Shown: in pieces, positions 10,781 to 22,789 of the stretch | How the letters are laid out: each line of letters opens with the position of its first letter | Numbering within the stretch: position 1 is the stretch's first letter | Source of the DNA: Tamarix chinensis | Taxonomy: Eukaryota > Streptophyta > Magnoliopsida > Caryophyllales > Tamaricaceae | NCBI GenBank assembly: GCA_030549775.1 | Contig: CM060174.1 | Span: forward strand, 71,737,466 to 71,801,465 | DNA: 64,000 nt | Direction of reading: 5' to 3' | Translations under genes and position numbers: made by a program | Notes under the pieces: model-generated | Seen by the model: the letters and a program-made list of their open reading frames with translations, nothing else | Database searches by the model: none | What the model was told of the DNA's origin: nothing

Positions 10781-13400
10781 TAATCTAATAATTATAGTAA
10801 AAAAAAAAATGAAAAAAGTTATTGATGTCGGCGGATAATATGATGCAGCCGGAAGCAGCACGGATGTAAGCAAAAGACGAGTATAGATAGTAACTTACGC
10901 ATATAACAAATGATAGACTAATGAACAACCTACTACACGCTTGCTTCACCATCGTAAAGAGATTTCCGTGGACTACCCGCGAGAGGTCCATCGATTCTGG
11001 TGTTTTTAAAATGGTATAAAGTACTCGTACAATTTTTTTATTTATTTTTTTTACTTTTATTCATATTTATGGGTAATCTACTAATTAAAGTAATTGACCA
11101 GTGGGGGTGCAGTGACATTCATGGAGAGAGAGAGTGGGAAGGGGGGGATCGATGGAACTCCTCGGATAGACAGACACATACTAGGTTTCAGTTTGTCCAG
11201 CTAGCCCTTCTTTATGCCAAGTTTAATTCCCGCCCCCACCCCGAAGAAAAGTGAGTGGACGGCGAGGAGAAGGGGGTGGTAAGACGAGACCCACAGAGCG
11301 ACGGAGGGAGGGGCCAAAGAAGAGAAAGAGAATACGGAGAAGAAAGAAAGTGGAACGGCCTCCTATTTTTTGCCCGACGCTCCGTCCACTCATTTGCCAC
11401 ACAGTAATTTACTACTTCTACTATTTCAATTGTATTCAATCATCCCGATACTAATGCGGTGTGCGATTGCCCAATCATCGTCATAGCTTTCTTCGCCACA
11501 CAACCAAATTGAATCTTCAACGCCCTGGCTGCCAACCGCATTGTTTTTATTTTATATACATGTGTTGCCGAATACTCTATGGTCCGCCTACTTTTTAATT
11601 GATGATTTACCATAATAATAATAATAATACGTACGAAGGTTTAGAGGTAAATATTATTCCTACGCTGATTGAAAGACGCTACGTTGCTATTTGTTGTAGT
11701 AACACACTAACGCTAACACCGCCCCCTTTTTTCTTCTTCTTCTTCTTCTTCTTTTCCTAGGGGTGAATTCTGTAGAGAGTATAGATTCCACGCACAGCTA
11801 ATCCGGGTGAAAACAATTGAGCTTACAGTAATTTAGAAGTTATGTTTTGCTCATCTAAAACTATAACTTAAAAGCCGGGTGAAAAACAACTAAGCCGTTC
11901 TTATCCTCCTCTATATATGTAATGAAATAATCCCCCCCCCCTTTTTTTTTTTAAAAAAAAAAAACTAACTAACTCGATCTGTAATGATGTTACTCGACCC
12001 AATTTGGGCTCTCCCATTGTTAAGGAAAAAAAAAAGAAAGAAAGAAAACTTAACTTTGATGTTTTAATTAGTTTTGAAGCAATACCAATATTTTAAGATT
12101 AAAAATAAATAAATAAATAAATAATGAAAGGAGTCGACCAACAAACATGCAAACAAACAGCAATACTGCAACTAATAACAAAGAAGAAGAAAAAAAAAAG
12201 AAAAGGAGAACAATAAAATGGTGTTATTAATCTCTTATGTGGCGTATATAATAGGGAATCAAGGAAATGAATACACATAAAACGTGTAAGCATTGTCCCT
12301 TTCACCTACTCCTACAAATTAAGAAAGAAGAGAAATACACCTACCTCTTCCTAAGCTACCGAATGCCTTTATTTTATTCTAATCATCTTAATAATTATCA
12401 TCGGATATTAAAAAATAATAATAATAACTGGCCCTCCCGCCCTCATACATGCCCGAAAGAAAAAAAAAAGAAAATTATTATTATTTTAATTTATGCGACG
12501 TCCTGTATTAGTCGCAAGAAGGTATAAAACTGTAAATATATATATATATATAAATAGATATTTGGTTTTTATGGAAGAGGAGGGAGGGTAGGGAGGAAGC
12601 GTTTGAAAGATGCTTAAGCTTAAGATGGTGTGTGTTTAGGTCCACCAACTGGTTGTTAGCCATTGTTATTAAACAGCTTGAAGCAAAACCCCTCAACAAC
12701 GATGAACAACGACACCAGCCAACTATAGCCCTCTGGCCTTCCCCAGCAGCAGCAGCACCACCACCAGCAGCACCATCAGCAGCATAAAGATAAAAAATAA
12801 ATAGATTAAATATACACATACAAATAGCGACAGCAACAAGTAACAGCAGCTGCCTATCTTCTTCTCTTAATTCTGTTGTTGGGAGTTTTATTTATTTATA
12901 TTTGTGTATCCGATCGGGCTGGAAGAAGAAAACATTCTGGGCAGAAGGCAATAAACAATCAATAATAATAGAAAAAGGAGGAGTAGAGGTGGGGGCATAC
13001 GGCATATCGATTTTTTTTTTTTTTTGTCCTATAGTGCGAATGGTGGAATCAAGTGACAAATGAGATGAGATAAGGTGAAATTTCTTCCCCCCCCCAACCC
13101 CTGTTATTTTATTTTATTTTATTTTATTTTTTTGCCAACCAACTATTTTTTAATAATATTTCAGGAATAGAAGGTTGTAGTTGTACCTCTTCTCACTCTC
13201 TTTCTCTCTCTCCGCCCTCTATTTAAATTTAATAATGATAATAATAATTTTTAATTTTAGGTGAGTTTTAATTTTATAAGTATTTAGCAGTACTGCTTCT
13301 TTACTCGCACTACTAATATTCTAATTTGGGGTATGCCCTCGTTTGCCATTGGTTCTTTCATATTGAAAATCTCTTGGGATCAGTTTTGTCTCTTTTGTTT
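10781..13400 (+). promoter_or_regulatory. Upstream region of the BLH1-like gene, rich in simple repeats
   Basis: The composition shifts from AT-rich to mixed, with many simple tracts: GA-rich at 11120-11340, CTT repeats at 11728-11752, adjoining C, T and A homopolymers at 11930-11965, AAAT repeats near 12110, TA repeats near 12535, a CAG/CAC cluster at 12745-12785 and TTTTA repeats at 13105-13130. No protein-coding gene is supported here. The position upstream of a conserved developmental regulator makes this its likely promoter region. I cannot point to a specific transcription start or a defined factor site. Confidence 0.4.
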
Positions 13401-13618
13401 TTGTGTGTGTGTGGAGATAGACACAAAGTGAGAGAAAGAGTGGGTTTTGATTGAAGGTTCATCGCTCTCTCTCATCGATCTATAGTATTCTCTCATCTTC
13501 CTCAATCAATCAAAGCCAGCCTCCTCCTCTTTCTTTCTTTTCTATTTTTTTAATATTTTTCTTCATCCTGCTTAGCTTTGTTCCCCGATTCAGCCACACC
13601 TTTCCTGGGTTCTTACAG

Positions 13619-14304
13619 GTATAGCTACTCTTCAATTATTCCCCCCTCCCTCCCTCCCCTTTCTTTTTTTCCCAGATTTATTCAACCCCCCTTTTCATAC
13701 AATTATCGTCATCGTCGTCATCTGAACTCTATAATAGCTCTACTATAGTTACTGCAGGTTAATACTTGATTTATACTCCTGCTCAGTATACTTCAATTTC
13801 GATCATGGGGTTTCTGATTTTTGACATGGGTCAATTTTGACTCGACTTTGTTCCTTCATCGTCCTCGTCCTCGCCTTACAAATTGAGGGTTCACCTTATT
13901 TTTGTTTGCAATTTCAATTTCTGGGTTATTTTATTTGAGTTATGGGCTCTAGCTAGAGGTAGGTTGAATTTGGACTCTATGCCTGCTTCCTGCAATTGAT
14001 TATTTGATTATTCACTATCTTGTTTTCCACTAGGATGGACTGTTCATCTTAATTTGTGTTTAAATGCACGTGTTCTGTATATATATCTCTCATACATCTT
14101 TGTTCCTCAACTCATCGGTATATGTGTGTGTGTGTGTGTGTGGGTGGGTGTGGCTTAGATCACATATATAGTAATTTTGGGTGCTGCTGATCGGTGCTCA
14201 ACTTTAACTATTGATTGATGGATTGATTATCTATCTGTGACTGCGGTACCCTTGCCTGCACGACGCCGTCGAATTAATGCTCCGATATATACTGTTTCGT
14301 TTTG

Positions 14305-14343
<39 letters not shown>

Positions 14344-14534
14344 GTGTATGTGGTTCACCACTTACCTCTCCGGTTTATTCATATCCTCAGCCTTAATATT
14401 ATTATTATTATTATTGCACTAAAAAAAGATTATTATTATTACCGTTTGATTGGTGTTTGCTCAATAAGAATTGTTGTTGTTATTTCATTGAAAATTAGTT
14501 TGATCAAAAATTAAATGCTCTTTCTTTTTCTCAG
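13619..14534 (+). other. Probable 5'-leader intron of the BLH1-like gene
   Basis: The donor TTACAG|GTATAG is at 13619 and the acceptor TCTTTTTCTCAG|GTTCC ends at 14534, with a T/C-rich tract before the acceptor. Removing 916 bp joins two pyrimidine-rich leader exons and places the main ATG 195 nt after the junction. The intron holds GT repeats near 14120, a CT repeat at 14307-14338 and an ATT repeat near 14396. Leader introns are common in plant BELL genes. Only transcript data would confirm the exact sites. Confidence 0.55.
14307..14338. repeat. CT/GA microsatellite in leader intron
   Basis: Sixteen uninterrupted TC dinucleotides inside the proposed leader intron of the BLH1-like gene. It could be polymorphic. 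Confidence 0.9.
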
Positions 14535-14553
14535 GTTCCACTGATTCATTGAA

Positions 14554-14586
14554 ATGATTATCTTTCCCCAATCGACGTGCCTCTAG
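14554..14586 (+). promoter_or_regulatory. Upstream ORF 1 in the BLH1-like leader (10 codons)
   Basis: ATG at 14554 and in-frame TAG at 14584-14586 encode the peptide MIIFPQSTCL. It lies in the leader exon that follows the proposed intron, so it should be in the mature mRNA. It ends 143 nt before the main ATG. Confidence 0.5.
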
Positions 14587-14622
14587 TCCCGTTGGTTTTT
14601 CAGTTGAGGAGGGTCATCTTAT

Positions 14623-14682
14623 ATGATGATATACATGTCTCATCAAGTTCTCATCACTACTACTTTTATTCTCCCCTTTTAG
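14623..14682 (+). promoter_or_regulatory. Upstream ORF 2 in the BLH1-like leader (19 codons)
   Basis: Two consecutive ATG codons at 14623-14628 open a frame that closes at TAG 14680-14682, 47 nt before the main ATG. It does not overlap the main CDS, so reinitiation is possible. Two upstream ORFs in a row suggest translational damping of the transcription factor. Confidence 0.5.
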
Positions 14683-14729
14683 CCACGAATCCCCCTCCCT
14701 CCCCCGATTTTATCCTACCACCACCGAGA

Positions 14730-17538
14730 ATGGCTACCTATTATCCTACTTCCACTTCTCAAATCGATGTCTTATCGGCTCCATATGTTCAAGATCAAAA
14801 ATTTGCTTCATATTCTGATCCGTCACTCCTCCATGGAAACATGATGATGTACCTTAATAACAACAATCATCATCACACTACTTCTTCTTCTGCTGCTGCT
14901 CCCGGCTCCTTCTCCGAGATGTCGGTGTCGGCTACTTCTGCTCATAACGGCATGGATATTCCTCCGTCCATGGAAAATCGAAACGAGATGATGTTCATTC
15001 CTCCTACCGGAGGCCGGGGTGGTCCCATGTGTATACAAGGGATCAGTGGTCAGCTGACCGATACGGTTGCTGCTACCTCGGTTGCTGGAGACCCTCGGCT
15101 GACGTCCGGGATGGCTCAGCCGTGCGTTATGGATGGCGAGCAGAATTTACAGGGCTTATCGTTGAGCCTCAACACTCAGATGTCGAACACGGTCCCCGTA
15201 TCCTCGTTTCCTCATCATTACCCGAACCAAGGTTTTGCATCTTTGTTGACATCTCACATTCCTCTATCTGCTGAGGATGGCTGCAGGCCTGTTCTGGGTA
15301 AAGCAGCTGATGAGGTTTCACAGAGCAAGGATCTGATGAATTCTGATTTTGGATCTTATCAATTGCATGGAGATGATCAGAATTGTATTAGGTTTGGAAC
15401 TCTCAAGAATTTACAATATGCTGCGGATCCTAAAGGCTTTGGTACCAGCTTCTATCCCTACGAGCAGGCTGGGATGGTTAGCTCCATCTTGAAATCTAGA
15501 TACCTAAAGGCAACCCAGCAACTGCTTGATGAAGTTGTTAACGTTAGGGATGCTCTTAAGGTTTCGGATTCTGTTAAGGAACAAAGCTCAAATAAAGGGG
15601 AGGAAGGATCTAAGGAGTTGAAATCTATGGTTTCTTCCGATGTTCAGGAGTCGGCTGCTGGCGGTGGTTCTTCTCATGACCTTTCTCCTGCTGAGAGGCA
15701 AGATTTGCAGAATAAGTTGGATAAGCTTCTGTCCATGTTGGAAGAGGTGAGTCAATTACGATTCTTCATAGCTATACTGAATACGTACATTATTGTCTTC
15801 TCATCGTTATTCATCACTGATCTATTATGTACCCTTCAAAGTTCAAATATCGTCGTGCTTAACATGATGATCCCTTTCAAGCTTTGGCCCGCTCAACTCT
15901 TCTGATTGGTGGCTCGTTCCGGGTCTCCAACTGCTGCTATTGATTGAGTTGATGATTTCTGGTCGTGGAAATTGCTAGCCAATAATGTAGATTGAACGCA
16001 ACTTTGGTAGAATTTGGGATTGTTTTGTTTCATTGCAACCAGCCAATTAGTGAAAACACGGGCTGTATAGTGCAAGTTCGATTTAATTTCCTCTACATTT
16101 ATATGACGAATTAGTGGCATCCTGTTGATGTTGAAGGCTTTGTGTCCAGGTTACTTGCAGAAAAATCAATATTGGTCTTCTCATCATCTAAACACATTTT
16201 CATGGTCTTCCTCGTTCTGCAGGTAGACAGAAGATACAAACAGTATTATCATCAGATGCAAGTTCTTGTTTCATCTTTTGATATGGTAGCTGGGAATGGA
16301 GCAGCCAAACCTTACACTTCTCTCGCCTTAAAAACCATATCCCGTCACTTCCGCTGCTTGCGTGATGCGATAAGTAATCAGATTCAAGTGACAAGAAAGA
16401 GCCTGGGAGAGCAAGACACTGGTCAAGGAGGATTAATACCCCGTCTTCGGTTTGTAGATCAGCAACTCAGACAGCAAAGGGCTCTCCAGCAATTTGGTAT
16501 GATGAGGCATGCTTGGAGGCCACAAAGGGGACTGCCTGAAACTGCTGTCACGATTCTTCGTGCCTGGTTGTTTGAGCACTTCCTTCATCCGTATGTTTCC
16601 TATTACTTTTTCTACTGGGTTATGAGAGGGCATATTTCATTGTTTTTATATATATAAATATATAATTGATGGAGAGGCTCCGGGTTTTGCTAAAATTTTA
16701 TTTTATTTTATTATTATTTTTTTAATGTTGAGTAGTTACCCAAAAGATTCAGAGAAGATAATGCTGGCACGGCAGACTGGATTAACTAGAAGCCAGGTAA
16801 GTTGCAAGTCCATTACATGTTTTTGCTTTGATTAGATGATGATAGAACAAAGAGGGACATCTGAACTAATCAGGAGTTTGCGATCAGGTTGCAAACTGGT
16901 TTATAAATGCAAGGGTTCGTCTCTGGAAGCCAATGGTTGAGGAAATGTACAAAGAAGAGTTTGGCGATGCAGAAATCGACATTAAATCCCCACCAGAACT
17001 CAGAGGTCCTGGAGAGAGGTCATTGGCTTCTGAGGACAGGAGAGATGAATTGCAGGGAAGTGTGTCGTCAATGGATGACTTGAAGAACACCATTACTCAT
17101 GAAGTGGAAATGAGTGAACCCCCAGCAAGAACAGGTTTGCAACAAATCCATGCTCATGGACATGATGACAAGAGCTATGGGTTTATGAGGATACCAAATG
17201 ATCAGCAGCGGCAGCCTAATGTGGTGGTAAGCCATGGCCTATACCCACATCATACCATCCCTGGTGACCACAACGGTGAAGGAGGCCTTATGGTTGCGAA
17301 TGCTGGGTACCAAGTCTCGGAATTGGATCACTTTGGATTAGACAATCAAGTGTCTCTTGCATTAGGATTGAGGCACCGCGATGGTGATGTTGGAGCAGGG
17401 ACAAGTTTTAGGGATAATGCGGCCTCAGCTACACAGACCAATGTGGCGGCTGGAACGGTTGAATATTCCTACCTGGATCAAGTAAACCAACAACATAGGT
17501 TTGGTAACTCGCACCTCTTAAATGAATTTGTAGCCTAA
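14730..17538 (+). CDS. BLH1: BEL1-like homeodomain protein, BLH1-like (698 aa, four coding exons)
   Basis: Nuclear TALE homeodomain transcription factor, expected to bind DNA as a heterodimer with KNOX proteins. The coding exons are 14730-15746, 16223-16590, 16736-16796 and 16888-17538; all introns are GT-AG and the frame is intact. The N-terminal ZIBEL-type motif LSLSL is at residues 143-147. The SKY region ([17 protein letters not shown]) is near 254-270. The BELL domain spans about 318-393 across the first coding intron. The homeodomain (about 437-499) has the TALE loop with HPYP and recognition-helix motif WFINAR at 486-491. A C-terminal VSLALGLRH motif lies near 637-645. The extended MATYY start, the [10 protein letters not shown] and [18 protein letters not shown] blocks and the length match the BLH1 clade (Arabidopsis BLH1 is of similar size). 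The 61-bp third exon is typical of the family. The ATG at 14730 is chosen because upstream in-frame codons have no ATG. The leader carries two upstream ORFs. Confidence 0.95.
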
Positions 17539-17990
17539 AAATATGATGATCCGTTGCATTCCGATGTGTCTTTCCACGAATAAATCAAGAAACTAGGGAT
17601 ACGGTATGCATACTGAATTGTAGAAGCTGCAGCCTTGCTTCTGCTTTTCTGTCTATAGAAGATGTATGAACTGATGAACTCTGCCGATTGGGGGGGAATA
17701 AGAAAGGAACAGCAACAGAAAAGGAGGAGGAGGAGGAGAAAGATAGAATGCTGGAGAGTTGTATAAATTTGATTCTGATTGTATAAAAGCATTCCTAGTT
17801 GTTATATAAATAGATATATAGTAGGTTGAAGGGTTAGTATATTTTGTTAAACGACAATATTCATGTAATTTTTGTGTGATAATTTGATAGGAAAGATGCT
17901 AATACTGTAATACTGTCGCCCTGAAGTTTGGTACTGATGTATGTACCATATCAGGTGGAACAAAAGTATGTAATAATTGCCTATTTTTTG
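17539..17990 (+). other. 3' untranslated region of the BLH1-like gene
   Basis: Sequence after the stop, with an AATAAA at 17579 and several T-rich and TGTAAT-type elements to about 17975. It includes a CU-rich patch near 17635-17655 and a purine-rich (AGGAGG) patch near 17725. The cleavage site is not determinable. The 3' end is estimated from where T/TGTA-rich signals end. Confidence 0.4.
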
Positions 17991-18865
17991 GCTGCTCAAT
18001 TGGTACATAGAACTGTGTTTGGGATGGGAAAGATTTTTGGACCATGTTTGGCTTCATCATTTCTCTCCTTTTCCGTAGCCCGGTAATTTACCTGCAACGA
18101 CTAGACTGATATGCAGTGTTCTCATTCCCGTCAAGTCGTTGTGTAAGGCCACTTATACATTAGATCTCTCTGTCTATATTCGTTTATATGGCCGTTGTTC
18201 TTATTCCATCATGGCTTTTATATGGCCGCTTAAATCATGCTTCTGTCCGTATTCGTTTACATGGCTCATCATTACATCGTACCACAATTGCACCCATAAG
18301 TTCATCCACAACTTAATTTCAGCATGGAAAGGACGGAGCGTACTTAGATAATGATGCCGGATCCCGGATCCGTCAAAAGGTGACGTATCCTACTACTAAA
18401 TTCTGTCCTCCTTCTCAAAGCGATGCACGACCACATCCACAAAAGAATCGACCATATCCTCCTATAAAGGTAAATTTATGAGCTTATTTAGTATGAATTA
18501 ATAGAAATCTATTTGCAATTCCGTAATATTTATATCTTCTAAAACATTTTTAAGATTTGAGTTTTATTTGTTTTTAATATTTCATACAAGAGATTTCAAA
18601 ATGAAAAAAAAAAAAGGAATTCCATTTTCATAACTTTTTTAAGCATTTCAAATGAGTAGTAAACGTTCTCTCATAGCATTCTTGTTGGACGTGGCTTAAG
18701 CAAACTTACATTCACGTCACCAACGATCTCTCATGTCTGATTTGAGTATTGTTGGTTGGGCCTTATGGATTGACTGACTCAAAATTTCCAATACATCGGA
18801 TCGGATATAATTAAAACAGTTGTACCTTCAAATATACCAATAAAATGTACCTTCGGTCGACGCCT
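17991..18865. other. Intergenic DNA downstream of the BLH1-like gene
   Basis: No gene or recognised element. Small open frames at 18139-18351 and 18779-19003 have no family signature. Confidence 0.4.
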
Positions 18866-18879
18866 CAATGTTAGGAGTC

Positions 18880-19220
18880 TTCCAGGATGGTGGATGTTTG
18901 CAACGGGTGGATCAGTTGCCGGGAACCACATGGGTCGATGGATCTTTGATTTTGCTACTAATTTGGGCGTGGACGACATTTTAATGGCAGAATCATGGTG
19001 CATTCGAAGGGTGGTGATTTGTAGTGATTAGGCGTTAGCGGTGAGTAAATCTTGCTGGCGGGGTTTGGCTTTTGAACATGAATGTGTCACACCTTCACAA
19101 ACAGTCTGCCATCGTGGCTACCTGCAGATTTTGGATGGCAAAAACTTTGATTTGTGTCAAGTGGCTCATTGCCATGTCAATCAGGTAGTGGACGGATTAG
19201 CCAGCCTTAGGGCGTGCTGC
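18880..19220 (+). pseudogene. Orphan RNase H-like (RVT_3) fragment
   Basis: A plus-strand frame reads GRWIFDFATNLGVDDILMAES, then WCIRRVVICSD and a stop, then about 60 codons later CHVNQVVDGLASL. This is the layout of the RVT_3 RNase H-like domain at the C-terminus of plant LINE proteins and in related domesticated proteins: the F..NLG..D...AE.W..R segment followed by HVNQVADGLA. The leading VDGS strand is degraded and a stop interrupts the middle. No reverse transcriptase lies nearby, so it is a 3' LINE scrap or a captured fragment. It lies about 0.9 kb beyond the estimated 3' end of the BLH1-like gene. Confidence 0.6.
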
Positions 19221-19416
19221 TACAAAGAGCACCCCAGTAGATTAGAGAGAGTTTTTTTTTTTAAATGTTGGCAGCTGCTCTTCTTACCGTTATATACGCA
19301 GCTGATTAGCGAGTAGTTGCATCCTGCTACCATTTCCAGCAAGCATGCCGGAAACAGTAGGATTCCCTATACCTGAAAACGGTAGTATTCCCCGAAAGAA
19401 ATCTTACTAATACCCA

Positions 19417-19695
19417 TTTTAATAATAATAAATATATTTTTAATGAAATACCCATTTTAGATTGTTATGGGGGTAATAGGGGTGGAAAATTTTTCCCTCT
19501 ATTTTATACCTCTTATATTAAGTATTTAATAATAATAAATATATTTTTAATGAAATACCCATTTTAGATTAAATTAAGATCTCAAATGGGTATTTATTAG
19601 AATAAAAATATTTAATTTTAAATAAATTATATAAGATATATAAAATATGGGGGTAATTTTTCCACCCTTATTACCCCCGTACCAAACGAGCACTA
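19417..19695. mobile_element. Foldback MITE
   Basis: The core at 19469-19678 is one long imperfect palindrome. The left arm starts GGGGGTAATAGGGGTGGAAA. The right arm, read on the minus strand, starts GGGGGTAATAAGGGTGGAAA. Pairing continues for about 100 bp per arm through ATTTTATA, TCTTATAT, AATACCCATTT and AGAT to a centre near 19574. The right side extends outward as GTGCTCGTTTGGTA, with a TAA beside it, reminiscent of Tourist/PIF-Harbinger ends. A 45-bp piece of the left arm is also duplicated just outside it (about 19419-19463), which hides the original left boundary. It has no coding capacity. Confidence 0.7.
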
Positions 19696-19739
19696 AAGAA
19701 GAAAAAAAAAAGTCAGTTTCTTTTGTGGATTCAATTGAC

Positions 19740-19925
19740 TATGATTGATTACTTGCAGGATACTTATTGCTGTAGCCGTAAAGACTAATCCTTTCAAAGA
19801 ATCAATCATCTTCTCCCAATTCTTGTACTTCCCAAGTCTCTTCGTGAAAATAGAGTGCGCCATCGAAGCCGAGAGAAAATTCTTAGTGCTCACGTTGAAG
19901 ACTTTTCTCAGATTAAGCTATCTTC
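19740..19925 (-). other. Unrecognised coding-like segment
   Basis: The minus strand is open over about 65 codons with balanced composition (motifs MAHSIFTKRLGKYKNWEK and KGLVFTATAISILQ). On the plus strand it starts just after an intron-like TTGCAG. I do not recognise the protein. It could be an exon remnant of a lost gene or a transposon scrap. Confidence 0.2.
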
Positions 19926-19963
19926 TTTATTTTTAGAGAAGAGTGGTGCATGACCCACATGAT

Positions 19964-19965
<2 letters not shown>

Positions 19966-19994
<29 letters not shown>
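19966..19994. repeat. GA microsatellite
   Basis: About fourteen AG repeats without interruption. Confidence 0.9.
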
Positions 19995-19998
<4 letters not shown>

Positions 19999-20209
19999 TC
20001 ACAAACAAAACTCCACTTTGAGGCAAGCATGACCATAGTAGCATGTTTAGTTTAACTGATATTATTTGTCTCGTTTCATTTCTTGAACGCTTCGAAGGGC
20101 AAAAGGATGTAGAAGATGCACTTAGGCGTTTCGTTCATGCCGTAAATAGTGTCTTTCCCCCCTCTCCCCCCCAACTCCAGCCTTATGGTATTATAATACC
20201 AGAGAATGT

Positions 20210-20720
20210 CTATTATAATACTGCAAAATATGTATTTTAGGCATAAAGAATATACAGTAAAATAGCATTGATGAATATTTGTTATTGTAATGTGGATTAT
20301 AGTTATAAAAAAATGTGTATCATTGTCCTGGAAACTATGTATCGTATTGATAGATAATGTGTAGAATACCTATATGATACTGATGGAATGTGTATATTGT
20401 AGCTAGGATGGGTGTATATTGTAATAGCTGAAGATGTGTATTTATATATCTATTTAGTACTTGTATAAAATATTTTATGTGCATTATTATATTGTAATAT
20501 ATGTTTTTTAATTTATTATAAAAGATATGTTTTTCTGGGGGATATGTGAACTCTATTATTGTAAGATATTTATTTTTATCATGTTATCTGCATTCTTCAT
20601 TTCTTTGTATATATGATGCGATGACGTGTATTCTTTGTATGATGTGTATTCAGACAAATATACATTGTGTTATATATTTTTTTTCTTTTTCTTTTTTTAC
20701 ACTTGACATGTATCATTATG
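20210..20720. repeat. Degenerate ATGTGTAT(A)TTGTA repeat tract
   Basis: The word ATGTGTAT or GTGTATATTGTA recurs at irregular spacing (near 20228, 20313, 20391, 20410, 20434, 20625 and 20643), mixed with TATTGTAAT words. It behaves like an eroded tandem repeat or a transposon subterminal region. No coding content. Confidence 0.4.
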
Positions 20721-20749
20721 GGTTTCTGTTTTCAGAGAAAAATATGTAA

Positions 20750-20780
<31 letters not shown>

Positions 20781-20799
20781 ATGATGTAGATATATATAT

Positions 20800-20960
20800 A
20801 ATCAATGACCAACAGTAAAATGGGACCGTCCCCAGCAGTAATGCATCTTGCCCTGAATAGCAGCGCTTGAACCCCAGTGTCTGTGAGTTGGGATATTATC
20901 CTTCCATCGAATGCAAAAAGGACAATAAACTTATGATATCGCATGGAAATATCTCATGCC
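20800..20960. other. Isolated balanced-composition segment, origin unknown
   Basis: About 150 bp with near-even base composition stands out in AT-rich DNA. The minus strand is open here (20732-20944, containing RIISQLTDTGVQALLFRARC). I recognise no family. It may be a captured exon piece. Confidence 0.2.
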
Positions 20961-22027
20961 CATGTGGTACACTTTGCGAGGCCAATTTATTCTAATTTTT
21001 TATATTATTTTTTTGGTAATTCTTTGGATAGATAACTTAATAAATAATAATTTTTAATATAATTATATTTTAAAAGTGATTTATTTAAAAAAAATTAATT
21101 TATTATTTTATTTTTTCAGTACCAATTTGTATACCGTATAATCAATGGTTAGGTTTTTTTTCACTTAATTTATCTTTAATTCCGATATTATATATATATA
21201 TATATATATATATTATTTTTAAAGATTTTCTATAAATAAAGACCAATATTGATATATTTTTTACTTAAAAATAGTATATAACATATGATTATATCATCAA
21301 TACAAAAATAATTATAGACAGGTGGTAGAAAATAGCTATAAACATCAGTGACTTGTAGTCGTATAGGCTACAACCATATTTACTATAGACGATTATATAA
21401 AATATAGTTGTATATAATGAAATAAAAATATAAACGATGCTTAAAACAATATATGAAGGAATAGACGATCATTTTAATTTAGACACACCCTCTAAATTTC
21501 ACTATAGACAGAAATTATAAATTGAAATCGAAATTTATTCCTTCAACAATTTCTCTTAAAAATTTATCACTAAGATATGGACAACGGTAATAAATTAAAA
21601 CCACCATATATATTCTAAGAAAATATTTTTTAATTTTTTATTCACTTAGGTATACACCTATTGTTTGTTAAAAAATATATAGCTCTCTTTTTTTTAAAAA
21701 AAAAAGAGTAGGTGCTAACTACACCACATACAAAATCTATATACATATATTTGAAAATAATACACAAGCATTAATTTTGTGTATCACATGCATATATACA
21801 ACTTAAAGTATGTAAAAAATAATCAAATATATACATGATCATACATAAAAAAAAGCCTCTTACATTAATTAAAAGAATAATCAGGTATACTTAATCGTAT
21901 ATACAAAACTAATAAACAAGTATCAAATGTTATGTGTATCCCATTGATCAAGACATAACTACATGTCTACATCAATAAAAGACCTGCAATCCTTTAAATA
22001 ATCAAGTATTCTTAAATAAATCTCTAT

Positions 22028-22061
<34 letters not shown>

Positions 22062-22785
22062 CTACCTAAAAATGAAGTTCTTCCCTATCTAGTTAAAAGA
22101 CAAAATATAATCATTCTTGTTTGACCTCTTTAATATGTCTATCTAAAAATGTTACCTCATGCTTTTGATATATCTAAGAAAAATAAAAAAGAATCACTAT
22201 TTGCATGGTTAAAATTATTTAAGTAAAGTAACAATATTAATAAGTGTACATATGCTATGATCAATACATACCTCCGAATATCCCCTCCATTGTCTTGCAA
22301 TGACATCTCTTATATATTTTATGATAAAATAGTCAAATTTTTCATTGCCTCCTTGTTTTGGACTCTACATTAAATAAAACACACATATTAATTTATTAGA
22401 GCTATACTATAAGTAAATATTAAAACATAGAAAAGATTTAAAACAATGACTTACACATCTTCATGTAAGTCCATTGGTGTAATTTATTTCCATCTATTTC
22501 CTTCTCTAAATACCTTTTAAATGACTAAATTGATTCATAAAGACATATTAATCATATAATATAATAATTTAACTCATGAAATAAATTTATTAAAGCTAAA
22601 AATTAATCAATAACCTTTTGTTGAATGTCACAATATTTTCCTCCTAAGGTATCAAACCAACTTGTCATCCTTCTCAATGGAAGTTAACTAACCAAAATCC
22701 AATGTGAAATAAAAGAAAATAGGCAACAATAAATTGATGTAGAGCCATCTTTATCGCTTGGACCACATACCTCACCTATTGTTTG
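20961..22785. other. AT-rich DNA with possible transposon relics, no gene supported
   Basis: Very AT-rich, with an ATA tract near 21190 and an AAT repeat at 22030-22058. The word CTATAGAC recurs near 21375 and 21500, the latter inside CACTATAGACAG, which resembles a CACTA end. Short coding-like scraps appear on the minus strand near 22605-22690 (WFDTLGGKYCDIQQKVID) and 22270-22500. They are too broken to assign. Confidence 0.3.
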
Positions 22786-22789
22786 AAAT

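Noticed and set aside
11000..11454. Overlapping frames upstream of the BLH1-like gene
   Set aside because: Low-complexity Arg/Lys/Glu or Ser/Pro products from a purine-rich tract; better explained as upstream non-coding DNA.
12508..12819. Alanine-rich minus-strand frame
   Set aside because: It is the reverse reading of a CAG/CAC repeat cluster; no domain or conserved flank supports a gene.
14577..14729. Longer N-terminus for the BLH1-like protein
   Set aside because: The extension begins at a GTG codon and contains no ATG; the first in-frame ATG is 14730, which starts the MATYY sequence expected for the BLH1 clade.
15747..15905. Alternative end of the BLH1-like protein by reading through the first coding intron
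   Set aside because: GAAGAG|GTGAGT is a strong donor, and the BELL domain continues exactly at the acceptor before 16223.
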